DNA of 64,000 bases from Cylindrotheca closterium (lineage: Eukaryota; Bacillariophyta; Bacillariophyceae; Bacillariales; Bacillariaceae). Shown here in pieces: positions 9,133-20,978 of the stretch; position 1 is the stretch's first letter, and every line of letters starts with the position of its first letter. A program made the position numbers and the translations under genes. The notes under the pieces are model-generated. The model saw only the letters and a program-made list of their open reading frames with translations, did not search any database and was not told the origin of the DNA. The stretch covers positions 1 to 64,000 of the forward strand of contig CAKOGP040002325.1 of NCBI GenBank assembly GCA_933822405.4. The letters run 5' to 3'.

Positions 9133-11159
9133 TCACAGTCCCGTGTTTTTGACAAGAAACAGTAATATGTTCGGCAACACAATATCTGCCTTGCATTGAA
9201 TCCGACTTGTTAGCCGTAGAAACGACATGGCAGGCATTGTACCAGACGCTTCCACGGATACAGTTGGAGTATCACCAGGAGAAGGCTGCAGTTGTTCCAA
9301 ATGCATTTTCCACAACGCCATTTCCAACAGGGAAGTAGATTCGAGCAATTCATACTTAGATAGCGCTTCGAATAATCGATGCAACTTGCACACTCTAATA
9401 GAAGAATTGACTTGCCCCGATTCGTCTCCCAGCCTTCGTTGCATTCCTTGCTGCTGCTGGCCATCAAATAAATCGTCAATGTGAAGAAAGAGAAGCATTC
9501 GCCAAGCTGGCAAACCTAACCATCGAATGCGTTCCATGACCGTGATTTCGATGCAATGATTCAACAGAACCTTTGCCTTGGATTCATCAAAGTAAGGATG
9601 AGAACACAAAAGTTCCATCGGAGTGTAACCGAAATCGTCCTTTTCGCAAATAATTAAAGACGAATTGGGGAGTGTTTGCAAAATGTATTCAAATACTGCT
9701 TGATTGGGCCGTTCGGAAAGCGCCAGGATGTGAAATGGTGTCATTCCCAGTATGTCCACACTAGATTCTTCGTTTTCCAAGAATAGTGCGCTACCACCAC
9801 CCATCTGAACAAGGGAATCATGATTTTCATGCGCTGCAAGGTAGGCCATCTTGTGCATTGGCAATCCCTGAAACCGGTCTCCAAAGAGAAAACGACCCAC
9901 CTCGTCTGGACATTTTTCCTCGAGTAGCGTGCAATGGTTTAGACAAGGCCCTTCAAAGTGGACGGAAGAAGTAGAAAAGTAAATATTTCTCAACGTTGAA
10001 CAGTGCGAAAAGGCCTCTTCCCCCACTTGTTCTAGACACCGTGGCAATTCCACCGATACTAGATTGTTGCAATTGGCAAAGCAAAAACTTCCAATTTGAC
10101 GTAGATTGGATGGTGCGCAAATATGCCGTAGCGATTGACAAGACACAAAGGCAGATTCCCCTAGAATAGTGAGCTTGTTGCCTTCCACAAACTTGACTCG
10201 TTCCAATTGGTCACAATGCGCAAAGGCATCCATTTCAATAATGCTGACATTTCGTGGAATGATGACTTTGGTCAAAGCGTCACAACCACAAAAGGTAGCT
10301 TCCTTAATCGAGTCCATAGACTGTGATAGCAATAAATGTGAAAGACAGGAACAATCCGCAAAGGCTTGTTCCCCAACCGATTCCACAGTATCGGGTAGGA
10401 TGATCTTTTGGAGCGCAATACAGGACGAAAAGGCTTGCTTTCCAATTCTCTGCAAGCCTTCTGGTAGAAATGCAATGGCCATTCGAATACAGCGTTGAAA
10501 GGCACATTCGGCAATCACTCGCAATTGGACACAAGCCGAGAGATCCAACGATTTGAGTTTGGAACACTCAAAAAAGGCATTTTCTCCAATCATTTGAAGA
10601 GATGATGTGAACCAAAGATTAGTCAGCTGAAAACAGAATGAAAAGGCATTGTCGTGAATCTCTTCCAATGATGATGGAAGGTGAATCGTTTTCAGTACAG
10701 GACAATTGTAGAAAGCATTCTGCCCAATTTGGCGTAGGCCTTCGGGCAATACTACCGACTGTAAATTGGGGCATTCCACAAAGGCATCCATGACCAGTCT
10801 TGCTGGATGATCTGGATTTGAATTGGCCACCAAGGTAGACTTGACAATGACATGAGTTGCATCATCTGGCACTTCTGTTCGATCTTTGCCGTCATAATGA
10901 AAGACAATATGAACTCCTGGTGTTGCTATACTGTCTGTTTGTCGAAAGCGAAAGAAACAGAAAGCAGGGATGGGTGAGCATAATAATAACGACAAGAAAA
11001 TAATCGATAATTCATGCACAAAAACCCATGTATGTGTGTGTTTGTGTGTGGCCTTGATTGCAGTCGTAGGTGCCTCTCACCGACTGTGTTAGTAGCCACG
11101 GTTCCTTTTCCAAATGTCATCCATAGAAGCAAACAACAAAAAGTCTTCCCATAACTCAT
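9133..11159 (-). CDS. Secreted or membrane BspA-type LRR protein
   Basis: This is a leucine-rich repeat (LRR_5, BspA-like) protein. Exon 2 (9133-10934) has no usable ATG near its 5' end, so an upstream exon is required. The best model is exon 1 at 11081-11159, starting at ATG 11159 and giving a hydrophobic signal-peptide-like leader (FCCLLLWMTF). Its donor GTGAGA is phase-compatible with acceptor AACAG at 10935, a 146-bp intron. The product is 626 residues. From about residue 60 to 360 there are about twelve 23-residue repeats of the type AFxxCxxLxxVxLPxxLxxIG. The C-terminal third resembles the conserved helical, ankyrin-like tail of diatom LRR proteins (TPFHILALS, GYTPMELLC) and contains RIRWLGLPAWR. 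Function is unknown; repeats of this type bind proteins or surfaces. The exon 1 assignment is the weak point. Confidence 0.75.
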
Positions 11160-12043
11160 GACTCCCTTTCGTCGAGATCCTCCATTGTCACCACAGCCTC
11201 ATCCTCCTCGGACCCTGAATTCCAAAAAGAAGCCACATATTTATTCGTTTGCAAGGCAGGACTCTTTTCAACGGCTTTGACCCGGCTCCCATGAGCCAGT
11301 CTTCACAATATGCGATACATATTGCAAAGGGCTAGTATTATTTCTGTTCGTCTCGTAATGAGACACTTCAGCATATATACATGTATATATATATATATAT
11401 TTATAATGGCAAGCCATACGTCAACAATACAGAATAATAGCGGCCTCCAATAGAAAACAAAAACCCAAGAGAAAGAGACTGCAGTGGAATGTCACTCGAC
11501 CAACGGAAAAAGACACACGCCATGGAAAAAAAACAAAAAGGAGCTTGGTTTCCAATGTAGGACACACTTGAAAAAGGATTGATCTTGCGCAGTAGTATCA
11601 GGTTCTGTAGTGATTCTATTTGACCAGCACCCTTTCGCGACACGCGTGTGTATATATATCATGATGATCATAATCATCATCATGACGACAAGGATATTCT
11701 CAGAACCTACCTGCATTTGTTGGAATCATCAAGAGATTGGATGCGTTGTAAACATTGGGTTGGTTCGTACAGATGATTGCTGAATGAATCGATCAGAATA
11801 TTCAGAAGATGTGCAAGATGAATGGCAATGCCGCGTGGAGTCAAATGAGTCGAACTTTTAGCACAAATCTATGACCCAAATGACCAAATCGTCATCATGC
11901 GATCTGGCAAGATTTTTCAGGTTCAGTCTTAAAATATATTGCTGTTATTGCTATTGCTATCATTATTGCTACTATCAACACGCACTTGATATACACTACA
12001 AAACATAACATAACATAACACAACAAGAATAATATAACATACC
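11160..12043. other. Divergent promoter region, LRR gene / AIFM2-like gene
   Basis: This 884-bp stretch separates two divergent genes and has no credible ORF. It carries a TA microsatellite (about 11378-11402), an ATGATGAT/CATCAT stretch near 11660-11690 that can pair with itself, and CATAACATAACATAACA repeats just before the AIFM2-like start at 12044. Confidence 0.5.
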
Positions 12044-13177
12044 ATGAAAGTAGTTGTCATTGGAGGTGGCATTGCCGGTCTTTCCACCTGCAAACATTTG
12101 CGCAAACTGGATAAAAATGTGGAAATCATTTTGGTGGAACCCAAGGAGTATTTGGAAGTCCATTGGTGCGGTGTCCGATCCTTGTTTGACGGAGAAATGG
12201 CCCAAAAAAGTACTTTCAGTATCAACAAATGGGCCATTTCCAAATCCGTGGTGCACGTCCAAGATTGGGTGACCCAGCTCACCGATACCGAAGTTCTCAT
12301 CAGTGATGGTCAATACATTGAATTCACCTTGTGTGTCATATGCACTGGAAGTGTCACACCCTTTGCGGGATTCTCCAAAGGACCTCCCAATCCCAATGGT
12401 CGTGGACAAGGTCGGTTGAGACATAGATTGGGTCAGATGCAACATTGGGGACGTCGATTGCTCGATTGTGGAAGCGTCGCGATCATTGGGGGTGGATTGA
12501 TTGGCGTGGAAATGGCGGGTGATTTGGCCTTTTACAGCAAAAAGCAGGGACGGCCTTTGCAGATTGCGCTCATTCACAATGAAGAATTTCTAATTCCGGA
12601 ATTTACCCCCAGTGCCGGAGACATGGTCTTGGAGAAACTGACTGAGATGGGGGTGGAAGTCATTCTGGATGAAGAAGCAATTGAACAAGAAGATGGAAAC
12701 GTTCGCTTATCCAAATCGGGCGACTACTTGCAGGTCAATGAGGTCATCTGGGCCACAGGCATCAGACCTTGCAATCATTTCATGAACCGGGCTCACTTGA
12801 CAGCAGATGGTTGGATCAAAGTGGACGAATATTTCCAAGTGGAAGGTGCGGAAGGAAGACTCTTTGCCATGGGAGACTGTTGCGATTTATTGCCCAATAC
12901 TGGTAATCAAGCCATGGAAGCCAGTTATATTCTCGCCAAGAACCTTAAGCGAACCTTGGATGCCATTGAACGCAGAGAAGAACAACATGTTGTCCTCAAA
13001 AAGGCACAAGTCTCAACCGAAATCTATGTCGCTACCATTGGTAAGACGGACGGAGTGGCCATGACACCCATGCTGGCGACGCAATTTGGTTTGCCATGGG
13101 CCAAAAATTCAACCATGTTTCTATGGAAAGTTAAGAAACAACTTGGTCTCCAAAAGGCAAACAAATTGGGCGGCTAG
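12044..13177 (+). CDS. FAD-dependent oxidoreductase, AIFM2/FSP1-like
   Basis: This is a pyridine-nucleotide-disulfide oxidoreductase of the AIF family, closest in length and layout to AIFM2/FSP1, which reduces quinones with NAD(P)H. It has 377 residues in a single exon; human FSP1 has 373. The FAD Rossmann motif GGGIAGL lies at residues 7-13, a conserved EVHWCGVRS segment at about 47, and a second Rossmann motif GGGLIGVEMAG near residue 152. WATGIRP and a C-terminal FAD-contacting FAMGDCCD follow. The ATG at 12044 is preceded by an AT-rich CATAACA-repeat leader. No N-terminal presequence is evident; the N-terminus starts directly with the beta strand, so a cytosolic or membrane-peripheral location is likely. 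Ferroptosis suppression is known only for the animal protein and should not be assumed here. Confidence 0.88.
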   Translation: MKVVVIGGGIAGLSTCKHLRKLDKNVEIILVEPKEYLEVHWCGVRSLFDGEMAQKSTFSINKWAISKSVVHVQDWVTQLTDTEVLISDGQYIEFTLCVICTGSVTPFAGFSKGPPNPNGRGQGRLRHRLGQMQHWGRRLLDCGSVAIIGGGLIGVEMAGDLAFYSKKQGRPLQIALIHNEEFLIPEFTPSAGDMVLEKLTEMGVEVILDEEAIEQEDGNVRLSKSGDYLQVNEVIWATGIRPCNHFMNRAHLTADGWIKVDEYFQVEGAEGRLFAMGDCCDLLPNTGNQAMEASYILAKNLKRTLDAIERREEQHVVLKKAQVSTEIYVATIGKTDGVAMTPMLATQFGLPWAKNSTMFLWKVKKQLGLQKANKLGG

Positions 13178-13278
13178 AAAGTGGAAAATGATGATTGCCC
13201 AGAGTAGAATTCATGTGTGTCGGTAGTATGGGTGGTAAAAAGTATATATAACGGTGAAGATGAAATGCCCCTCGTGAA

Positions 13279-16200
13279 TCAACATATTCTTATATTATTC
13301 TTAGCTAGCGTTTCTTGGACGGGAACAATCACGTCGTGGACATTCCAGCCTGAGACATGAACTTGCAACTTGGATATCTCCGAATTGCCATTTTGCCCAA
13401 GGCTTGGATCCATGCAGACATATCTCGTTTCATTCCGAAGAATGGAGAATAATCCATTGCTGTAGAGGGTAGGTAATATTCTCGTATCATTCGTGGTGCT
13501 ACTTGAAGATTCTGTCTCAGGAGTACTAGTACTGTGCAATTCAGTCCAGACGGCAAAAGCAATCGCCTCCTTCCCACAATACGTCAACGATTCTTCCATT
13601 TTTGTCAGTGGCATTGATAAAGGATTAGTCAGGCTCACAGCAATCTCGGAATGAGAGCAACCAGCGGCTTGGCAGATGGAGGAGGATTGCGATGGCAGTC
13701 TTTGATCATTATTATCGTCGCCGTCACGACCACCACAATATCCACAATACATGGCCGATACATCCAATGTAACATGATGTGAAGTATCCTCACGCCATTC
13801 CCCAAGTGACGAAAGGTCTTGGACGGCGGGAACTACCTTCTCATTGGCGGTGGTAGACGGTGACGTCCAATTGCTCAGCCAATATTCGGAAATGCTATTA
13901 CTAGTACCAGCAGCAGCAGCAGGAGTAGTGCCATCCGTGGTGGTGATGCGGTACAAGGTGACGCCACCACCACCACCGCCACCACCACCGTCGTCGTCGT
14001 TGTTGTCGCCCACAAAGGGAAGAGTGCTGTTGGGGATTTGGATCACAGCACCCTCGTTTGATTTGACCACGGGCGCACACATTCGATTCGAGTACAAGAG
14101 CCGACCCGACTGGCAACCGGCAAGAATGTAGGCTTGTACTTGGACACAAACCATACCGTGATTCTTGTTTGGTGTATTGGGTGAAGATATTACCGCAATC
14201 GAGTGATCCATGAGGTTCATTTGGGCATGTACCCAGCTCTGAATATTGGTATCCCCAACAGAAGCACTCTGGGTCCCTGACAATGCGGCACGGACGCCAT
14301 AGTAACCACCCGTCATGCCCAAGAACCAATCGTACAATCCTCCTCGGAGCGATGGCCACGGAGACTGGGATTTCCAAAAGAGGACTGCCGTATACCAATC
14401 AAACATTTTGAGTCGAAAGGACTCAAACAATGTCCGGAACTGAGTGAATTGAACCAACTGGGCTCTAATGGTGTATTCCGAACTGCAATGAAGATACCGA
14501 ATTATTGTGTGTGAGAGAGAGATTCATTTTGAAAAATCCAATGACAGAGTGAGTCAGCTCGGCTACTCACATGTTGGCTGGGGCGCCATACTGGTAAATC
14601 AAATCCACTTTCAAATCATCGGCTGGATCTTTGGCATATGGATTTCGGTGACTGGTGAATCCCAAAAAGTTGTGATATTGCCATGTTGGATGTACATTCG
14701 AATCTTGATATCCCGGAATGGCGTTCCTACTATCGGGACTCATGAACCGAGAAAGGGATGCCAGGGTCGGAAAGGAAGCGCTTCCAATTTCGGGTTGAAA
14801 AGCAATGGGAACTTCCAACAACCGATAATGTTCATGGTCCTTCCAATCATAAAGGCCTGGGTTTCGTTCGTAGTAGAAGGCTTCTTCCATTACTCCATAC
14901 GGACCATCTTTGGGACACAAGGATTGCTTTGGGTCAAAGTCGGTCCAATTGGTCATTGTGGAAGCAATCAAAAAGGTATGCGGATCGATTTGTTGGAGTG
15001 CTCGTTGGATTCCAGTCAGAATATCAGGAGGTGGGTTCTTGTCAATGGGATACAATTCGTTCCCGACGCTGTACATGACCAGAGATGGATGATTCCGAAG
15101 CATGAGAAAGGTATCTTGAATGGCACTTAGATAGAGAGAGTGATCCAATGGCCACGAATAAGATCCTGCCCATCGTCCATTGTTGTCACCCGACATCCAC
15201 AAATCGGACAATACCAGTATTCCCAGTCGATCACAGACCTCAAAGAATTCGGGCCGTTCCGTAATGCCACCACCCCACACGCGAATCATGTTGAATCCCA
15301 TGGCCTTGTGCAAGGCAATTTCCGCCTCGTAGCGTCCCTTATCTCCAACAAATCGCATGAGCTGGTCGGTCGCAATCCAATTGCCCCCTTGCAAAAAGAC
15401 TCGTTTGTTGTTGATAGTAGATTGCAATCCATTTAGCTTTGTACTATTATTGACTGAAAAATCAACCTTGCGAATTCCAAACGAAAAGGTGATTTGATCG
15501 TCCCAGTTGTAATCATCATAAGAATCGATATCATCATCATTATCCTTCTTGGAGAATTCCATATCGTCTGCTGGAAAGGTCCCCACTCGAATCGTGGCTT
15601 GATACAATGTTGGATTACCATGTGTATGAGGATACCAAAGCTGTGCATTCTCCAATCGTTCTACTGGAAACTTATATGTGGCGGCTGCTGGTAAGCCTTT
15701 TTGGCAGGCTGCATTGGGATCCAATGTCAAATATCTTTTGATTGCTTGTCCATGATTCTTCTTGTCCAAAGTACTGCTGCTTCTGCTGCTCACCACATGA
15801 TATTCGAGTTGAAGGATCGTAATGGATGATGATTTGGAATCATCCTCATCATCATCATCGAGTACCTCCCAACAATCCATGGACACTTCAAATTCCAAAT
15901 CGGCCTGTCGTTCTAAAACTTTTAGATTGTGGACCTTGCAAACGGGATCTTTTAAATGGAGTCGTCCCGTTTGCTGTATGGTGACAGCATCCCAAAGACC
16001 TGTATTCCGATCGGGTGTGGCTTGAATCCAATCCCAACCGGCCGTGAATTGCGAGATGGGTCCATCTTGGGCCAATTCATGAGTCGCACCTCCTTGTCCA
16101 CCACCACCAGGTGTTCCAGGATGCGGTGGCGGATGTACCAATATGACCAAGCGATGAATGACAGCAGCAGCAGTAGCAGCAGTAGTATTGGTAGTATTAG

Positions 16201-16924
16201 AATCATCCTCCGTTCGTCGCGCTGATTCTACTAATTTGCCCAATGGAAACTGAAATCGCTGAAACATGCCTTGAACACTAACGGACTTCTTGTTTGATGT
16301 ATCGGGAACCTGTGGAAATTGTGGAGAATACGGAACCGGCATCTTGTGTCCATCCAACCACAATTCGGCCTTGTAATTGATGGATCTTAATTCCAACAAG
16401 TTGTACTTGCTGTTGTTGACCTTGTTGTTGTTGTTATTGTCGTCTAACAACACTTGAAATTCGGCAACGTAATAATAGGTCCACCTGTCAGCTCCCGTGT
16501 CGTAAATATCCGGAATGGATTGCAAGGCAGTTTCGTAATAAATAGCATCCTTATTGTTGTTGTTTTTGGTGCGGGCATCATCATGATCATTATTCGTATT
16601 CTTATTATTCGTATTGTACACGCCATTGTCCAACAATATGGACAAGACAGTCGAGGGTACCGTTGCTGGCAAACAGTCATTATCACTGTTGAAGGATGGA
16701 CCAAGTTTGGACAACAATTCACCAATTTCTTGTCTCTGAGAATTACTTTTGGGTGCAGGACAGAGATGCCAAGTTAGTTGTTGTTGTTGTTGTTGTTGAA
16801 TGTTATTGTCGACTTGGTGTGCAGATGAGCCATTCACCATTACGCATGGTGTTCCAAGAAATAGAATCAAATAGAATAATGCTGAAGGCCTTGCTGTTAC
16901 ATTTGGAAAAGTGGAAGACTTCAT
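13279..16924 (-). CDS. Mannosylglycoprotein endo-beta-mannosidase-like, GH2
   Basis: This is a GH2 enzyme related to plant endo-beta-mannosidase (EC 3.2.1.152), which cleaves the Man-beta-1,4-GlcNAc bond in the N-glycan core. The exons are 14571-16924 and 13279-14482. The 88-bp intron (14483-14570) starts GTGAGT and ends TTGCAG; splicing restores an Ile codon. The product is 1185 residues. A signal peptide lies at about residues 1-34. Jelly-roll and Ig-like domains lie within about 40-480. The TIM barrel has MIRVWGGGITERPEFFE, general acid/base Glu623 in GNELYP and nucleophile Glu712 in QPEIGSASFP. Exon 2 has VLFWKSQSPWPSLRGGLYD, typical of the plant enzyme rather than lysosomal MANBA. Asn-rich, Asp-rich and poly-Gly inserts make it longer than plant homologues. 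A secretory or vacuolar location is inferred. Confidence 0.9.
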
Positions 16925-17336
16925 GGTGGTTTCATCATGATTGGTTTTCGTAGCTATCCTTTTGTTATATTATTGCAAAGATGCGATGATAGAGTAGGAT
17001 TTATTATGGCAGTTACTTTGATGCGATGCAAATAAAATATAATCCAAATCTGGCATCAGTTCGACCCATTCGACTTCATCTTTGGACATCAAAGGGAGCG
17101 GGATGATTTTTGTACTTTTGAGCCAAATCGAGACTAATTTAGTGACAAATTCGATTCAAATCAAATCCTCCAAAGTTGGGATGGATTACCTTCTTTGGGG
17201 GAAATGAAGGATTTTGGTTGGACGTTCGGTGCGTTTCGGTGATCCTCCAAAAAAAAACATTGGAGAAACAACAATACAACAAAAAAAATATAATACTACT
17301 TCTACGCTATTGAATACATATTGTAGATCAAACACC
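16925..17336. promoter_or_regulatory. Bidirectional promoter region
   Basis: This 412-bp interval lies between the divergent starts of the endo-beta-mannosidase (minus) and Rpn11 (plus). An in-frame extension upstream of the Rpn11 ATG exists but lacks homology, so the region is taken as 5' UTR plus promoter. No obvious repeat is present. Confidence 0.5.
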
Positions 17337-18272
17337 ATGGAACGATTGCAACAACTAATGCGAGGAATGGGACCAGGAGGTCTAGGCGGAGGTGCTGGAT
17401 CAGATGCACCCACTCCAGATTGTGCCGAGAAGGTTCATATTTCCTCCCTGGCGTTATTGAAGATGCTCAAACATGGGCGTGCCGGTGTTCCAATGGAAGT
17501 GATGGGCCTCATGCTGGGTCAATTCGTGGACGATTACACCATCAACTGCGTGGACGTCTTTGCCATGCCGCAGTCCGGAACCACTGTGAGTGTCGAATCC
17601 GTGGACCACGTCTTTCAAACCAAAATGTTGGACATGCTCAAGCAGACGGGCCGACCCGAAATGGTGGTGGGTTGGTATCACTCCCATCCAGGATTTGGCT
17701 GCTGGCTTTCGTCCACGGATATCAACACGCAATCCTCCTTTGAAGCCCTCAATAGTCGGGCCGTCGCTGTCGTCGTAGATCCCATTCAGTCCGTCAAGGG
17801 CAAGGTGGTCATTGACTGCTTTCGTTTGATCAACCCGCAACTCATGATGTTGGGCCAAGAACCACGTCAAACTACCAGCAACATTGGACACTTGCAAAAG
17901 CCATCCATTCAGGCGCTCATTCATGGATTGAATCGTCACTATTATTCCATCGTCATTGATTATCGCAAGAATGAACTGGAGGAACAAATGCTCATGAATT
18001 TGCACAAGCGCAATTGGACGACTGGTTTGTCCTTGGAGAAATTTGAAAATCATCAGCAATCCAATGAGGAGCATGTTCAGAAAATGTTGCAGCTCACCAA
18101 GGATTACAACGAACGAGTAAAAGAGGAAGAGGGGAAGACTACGGCGCAAATTCTAGTGGACAATGTGGGAAAGGTTGATCCCAAACGTCACTTGGAGACT
18201 TCTGTTGCCGATCTAATGAGTTCCAACATTGTGCAATGTTTGGGAACCATGTTGGACACTGTTGTCTTTTAA
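17337..18272 (+). CDS. RPN11: 26S proteasome regulatory subunit Rpn11 (PSMD14)
   Basis: This is the deubiquitinating metalloprotease of the 19S proteasome lid, which removes ubiquitin chains from committed substrates. It has 311 residues in a single exon; human PSMD14 has 310. The MPN+/JAMM site is intact: Glu54 (VPMEVMG), then [14 protein letters not shown] with His115, His117, Ser125 and Asp128. The N-terminal RMGPGG-like segment ([10 protein letters not shown]) and the C-terminal helical region are conserved. The ATG at 17337 is chosen over an upstream non-ATG frame opening because it gives the canonical [10 protein letters not shown] start. It should act in cytosol and nucleus. Confidence 0.98.
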   Translation: MERLQQLMRGMGPGGLGGGAGSDAPTPDCAEKVHISSLALLKMLKHGRAGVPMEVMGLMLGQFVDDYTINCVDVFAMPQSGTTVSVESVDHVFQTKMLDMLKQTGRPEMVVGWYHSHPGFGCWLSSTDINTQSSFEALNSRAVAVVVDPIQSVKGKVVIDCFRLINPQLMMLGQEPRQTTSNIGHLQKPSIQALIHGLNRHYYSIVIDYRKNELEEQMLMNLHKRNWTTGLSLEKFENHQQSNEEHVQKMLQLTKDYNERVKEEEGKTTAQILVDNVGKVDPKRHLETSVADLMSSNIVQCLGTMLDTVVF

Positions 18273-18458
18273 AAAAGGGATTCATATTAATATTAATCTT
18301 ATATTTTAATACCATTGCATGCATAGGACTATTGGAATAGAACTGCAGTATATGAATATATCCTACCGAATGGCTTTTTGAAATTGAAAAACAGTATTGG
18401 TGGACTTGCTATTTATTATTGTACATCCATACTACTTCTACTACTACTTCTACTACTT

Positions 18459-20562
18459 CTAGTGTACTAGCTTTGCCTTCAGGGACTGTATTTGATCCTT
18501 TTGGGTACCCTCTCCCAACACGGATGCGAATTCGTTCAACGCGCTGAGTATCAATCCCATTCCCGATCGTTGCAATTGGAGTTGTTCCAAGATGCGGGCG
18601 TGGCATTTTTTGGAATGCAAACACACAAAGGCCGTCGTCGCTCCCAGCCGATGGAACAATTCCCCACCGCCTTGGAGTTTGGCATCCATGGCCGCCAATT
18701 GCACAAATTCTTGATCTTCTTCTTCTTCTTCATCATCCGGAGAATGCAGATAAAAGTTGTATTCGGCCGTCCGCATCTTTTGATCATAGTGCAACAATAG
18801 TTCCACGAGACGATCGCATTTTCGCTCGTCGGCTGCAAATTTCGAGACAAATCGAACCTTGGCATCCTCGGGAGAGTCGTCATCAATATACCGACTGATC
18901 GAATACAATATTCGAATGACTTGGGTTTGGATGGACTGATACCACTCTTTCTTGGCCTTGACCGATAGTGTTGTAGTACCGACTTTTGCATCCGTTGGAT
19001 TCGGTATGCGGGTACCCAGTAGCAAGGGAAAGAGGTATTTCAATCCACCCGCCTTGATCAAGGATTCGCAGGCCTTTTTGTGGATGGGCAAGGTACCAAA
19101 AAAATCCAGCAATTTCAAGGACGATCCACCCGCATGGACTCGCTCCTTCAAGCAACGCAGTACCAGTTCGATGCCTTGACCTTCGAGGAAACCTTCTAAA
19201 TTCAGAGTGGAAAAGGAAATACAGGAACTCAATAGAGCTTTGAAAAGAAAAGATAATTGTAAGGGGTGAGAATTAATATATGTGGAGAGTCATTTCATTG
19301 GTCAAATGAATACGATACTACTGTACTTTCACGTACGTACCACAAGTGTTCTCCAAGATTTCCACCTGTTGATCGCTTTCCGGTTGCTTCTTTCTGTGTT
19401 TACCAATCGTTTGAAGTAACACCTCAATGCCATTGATGGTCTTTTTAGTACTAGCAGCACTTTTGGATGATGATTGACTTTCTCCTTCTGCTTCTGTCAA
19501 CAATGGGATTTGCGTCCAATCTGGATGAATGGTAAAGATATCTTCCTTTTGCGACAACAACGACAAAATCTCAACACATCTCGCCTTGAGTTCGATAGAG
19601 GATTCTTTCGTATCAAGGTGATGGAAGAGCCACGAAAGTATGTTGGAATGCTTTACCATGTAGGCGGCAGCCGAAAGGCTACTAGTAGCCTCCTTATCTT
19701 TGTCATCATCATCATCATCATTCTCCTCCTCCTCCGTCCCAAGAAGACCCTTCGGAAACATCAAGTCCAATTCCAACAAATTTTCCATGAGCGAAAGAGA
19801 ATTCTGTACTCCATCAAGGGATGACTCCTTATCGTCATTGTCAGCACTGGCATTGTTTGGATCATCTTCTTCTTCTTCGCTTTGCCTAGATTTGGACAGG
19901 TTCGCAGCAATGGCTTCCCATGCTTCATGAAGGACTTGGGATGCCAGAGCTTTCATGACTGGAAATATAGTAACCATGGAAACGTCGGTGGATGACAGTA
20001 AAGAAGGATCAATCCATTCTAAAAAGAGACCCACTGTTGCCGCTGAAACGTCCGAGTTGTCGTGACCCAATAACTCGGTCAAGGTTTCTATCAGAGCTTG
20101 GTTGTCGATTAGATGCTGATATAAATGTATGTTGGCAGCGACGGCCTGTAATGCTGTCAATTGTTCGTACAATGCCAATTCGCTGTTCATATATTGTCGC
20201 GGTTCGTTTGCAAATTGAGCGCGTTGCATGGCATTTTGTTGGGCAATCTTGGACAAGGCTTTGGTGGCGGATTGGATTCCTTTGGGTGTCAGCTCCAAGA
20301 CGGTACTTCCAGCAGCATCCTTCTCCGCTTGTTCCAGCAGATTAGGAATCAGTTTGGTTTCATTCTGCTCTTCGGCGATCCGGACCGCACGTTTTCGTTT
20401 CTTGCCGGCTACTACTTCTCGTGCTTGATCTAGCCGATCGAGGTAGTAGCCAGTGCCATTGCCACTGGTTCCAAAGTAAAACCCCGGTTTTGCTCCCTGA
20501 AACGTAGGAGATGGTATAAAATCGACTTGGCCATCATCGTTACCTTGATTCGTCGTTTGCAT
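18459..20562 (-). CDS. CTNNBL1: Beta-catenin-like protein 1 (CTNNBL1), splicing factor
   Basis: This armadillo-like protein is associated with the Prp19/CDC5L spliceosomal complex. The exons are 19341-20562 and 18459-19237. The 103-bp intron (19238-19340) begins GTACGT and ends TTCAAAG; splicing gives Cys-Ala-Leu-Leu across the join, as in homologues. The product is 666 residues (human 563), the excess being Asp/Glu/Ser-rich inserts around residues 230-300 and in the second exon. A basic KKRKR patch near residue 54 fits nuclear import. Conserved stretches include TVGLFLEWID, LMENLLELD and LNLEGFLEGQGIELVLRCL. The start is the ATG at 20562. It is divergent from the DUF6824 gene at 20979. Confidence 0.95.
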
Positions 20563-20978
20563 TGTCGCGTATTGCTATAGATGCGGCTGTACTATGCAGC
20601 TTGAGGCGCAGCAACAACGACAACAGCTCCTGCTCGAATTATATATATTGTCATCGCACATCCATATCATCAGATTTCCAAAATGCCGGACGAAGGACAG
20701 AGTATTCAATATTGAAAGAATCAATCAATCCTGGGAGCTCGTCATTCCCGCCTGTTTCCATCTGTTTCCCGTGTCGCATGTCGCAGTGCTGTCGAATTAG
20801 TTAATGGACGTATTTGGGCAGTCGCAGTTCCCAACGATCGACGATAGTTGTTAGCAGACAAAAGTACCAGACAACATTTGAAGATTCACAAGTCACACTT
20901 TCGTTTGTGTGTTGGTCAAGAGATGTTCTCACACAATAAATCCGATATATACACTTTGTATCATCTCTCTCAGCAACA
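20563..20978. promoter_or_regulatory. Bidirectional promoter, CTNNBL1 / DUF6824
   Basis: This 416-bp region separates two divergent start codons. No gene is seen; the two overlapping ~70-80-codon plus-strand frames show no domain. It is presumed to hold both promoters. Confidence 0.45.

Noticed and set aside
17214..17336. N-terminal extension of Rpn11
   Set aside because: The downstream ATG gives the canonical MERLQQL start and family length.
17454..18149. 231-codon minus-strand frame
   Set aside because: It is the antisense of the certain Rpn11 coding sequence; its His/Asp-rich composition is a codon-bias artefact.
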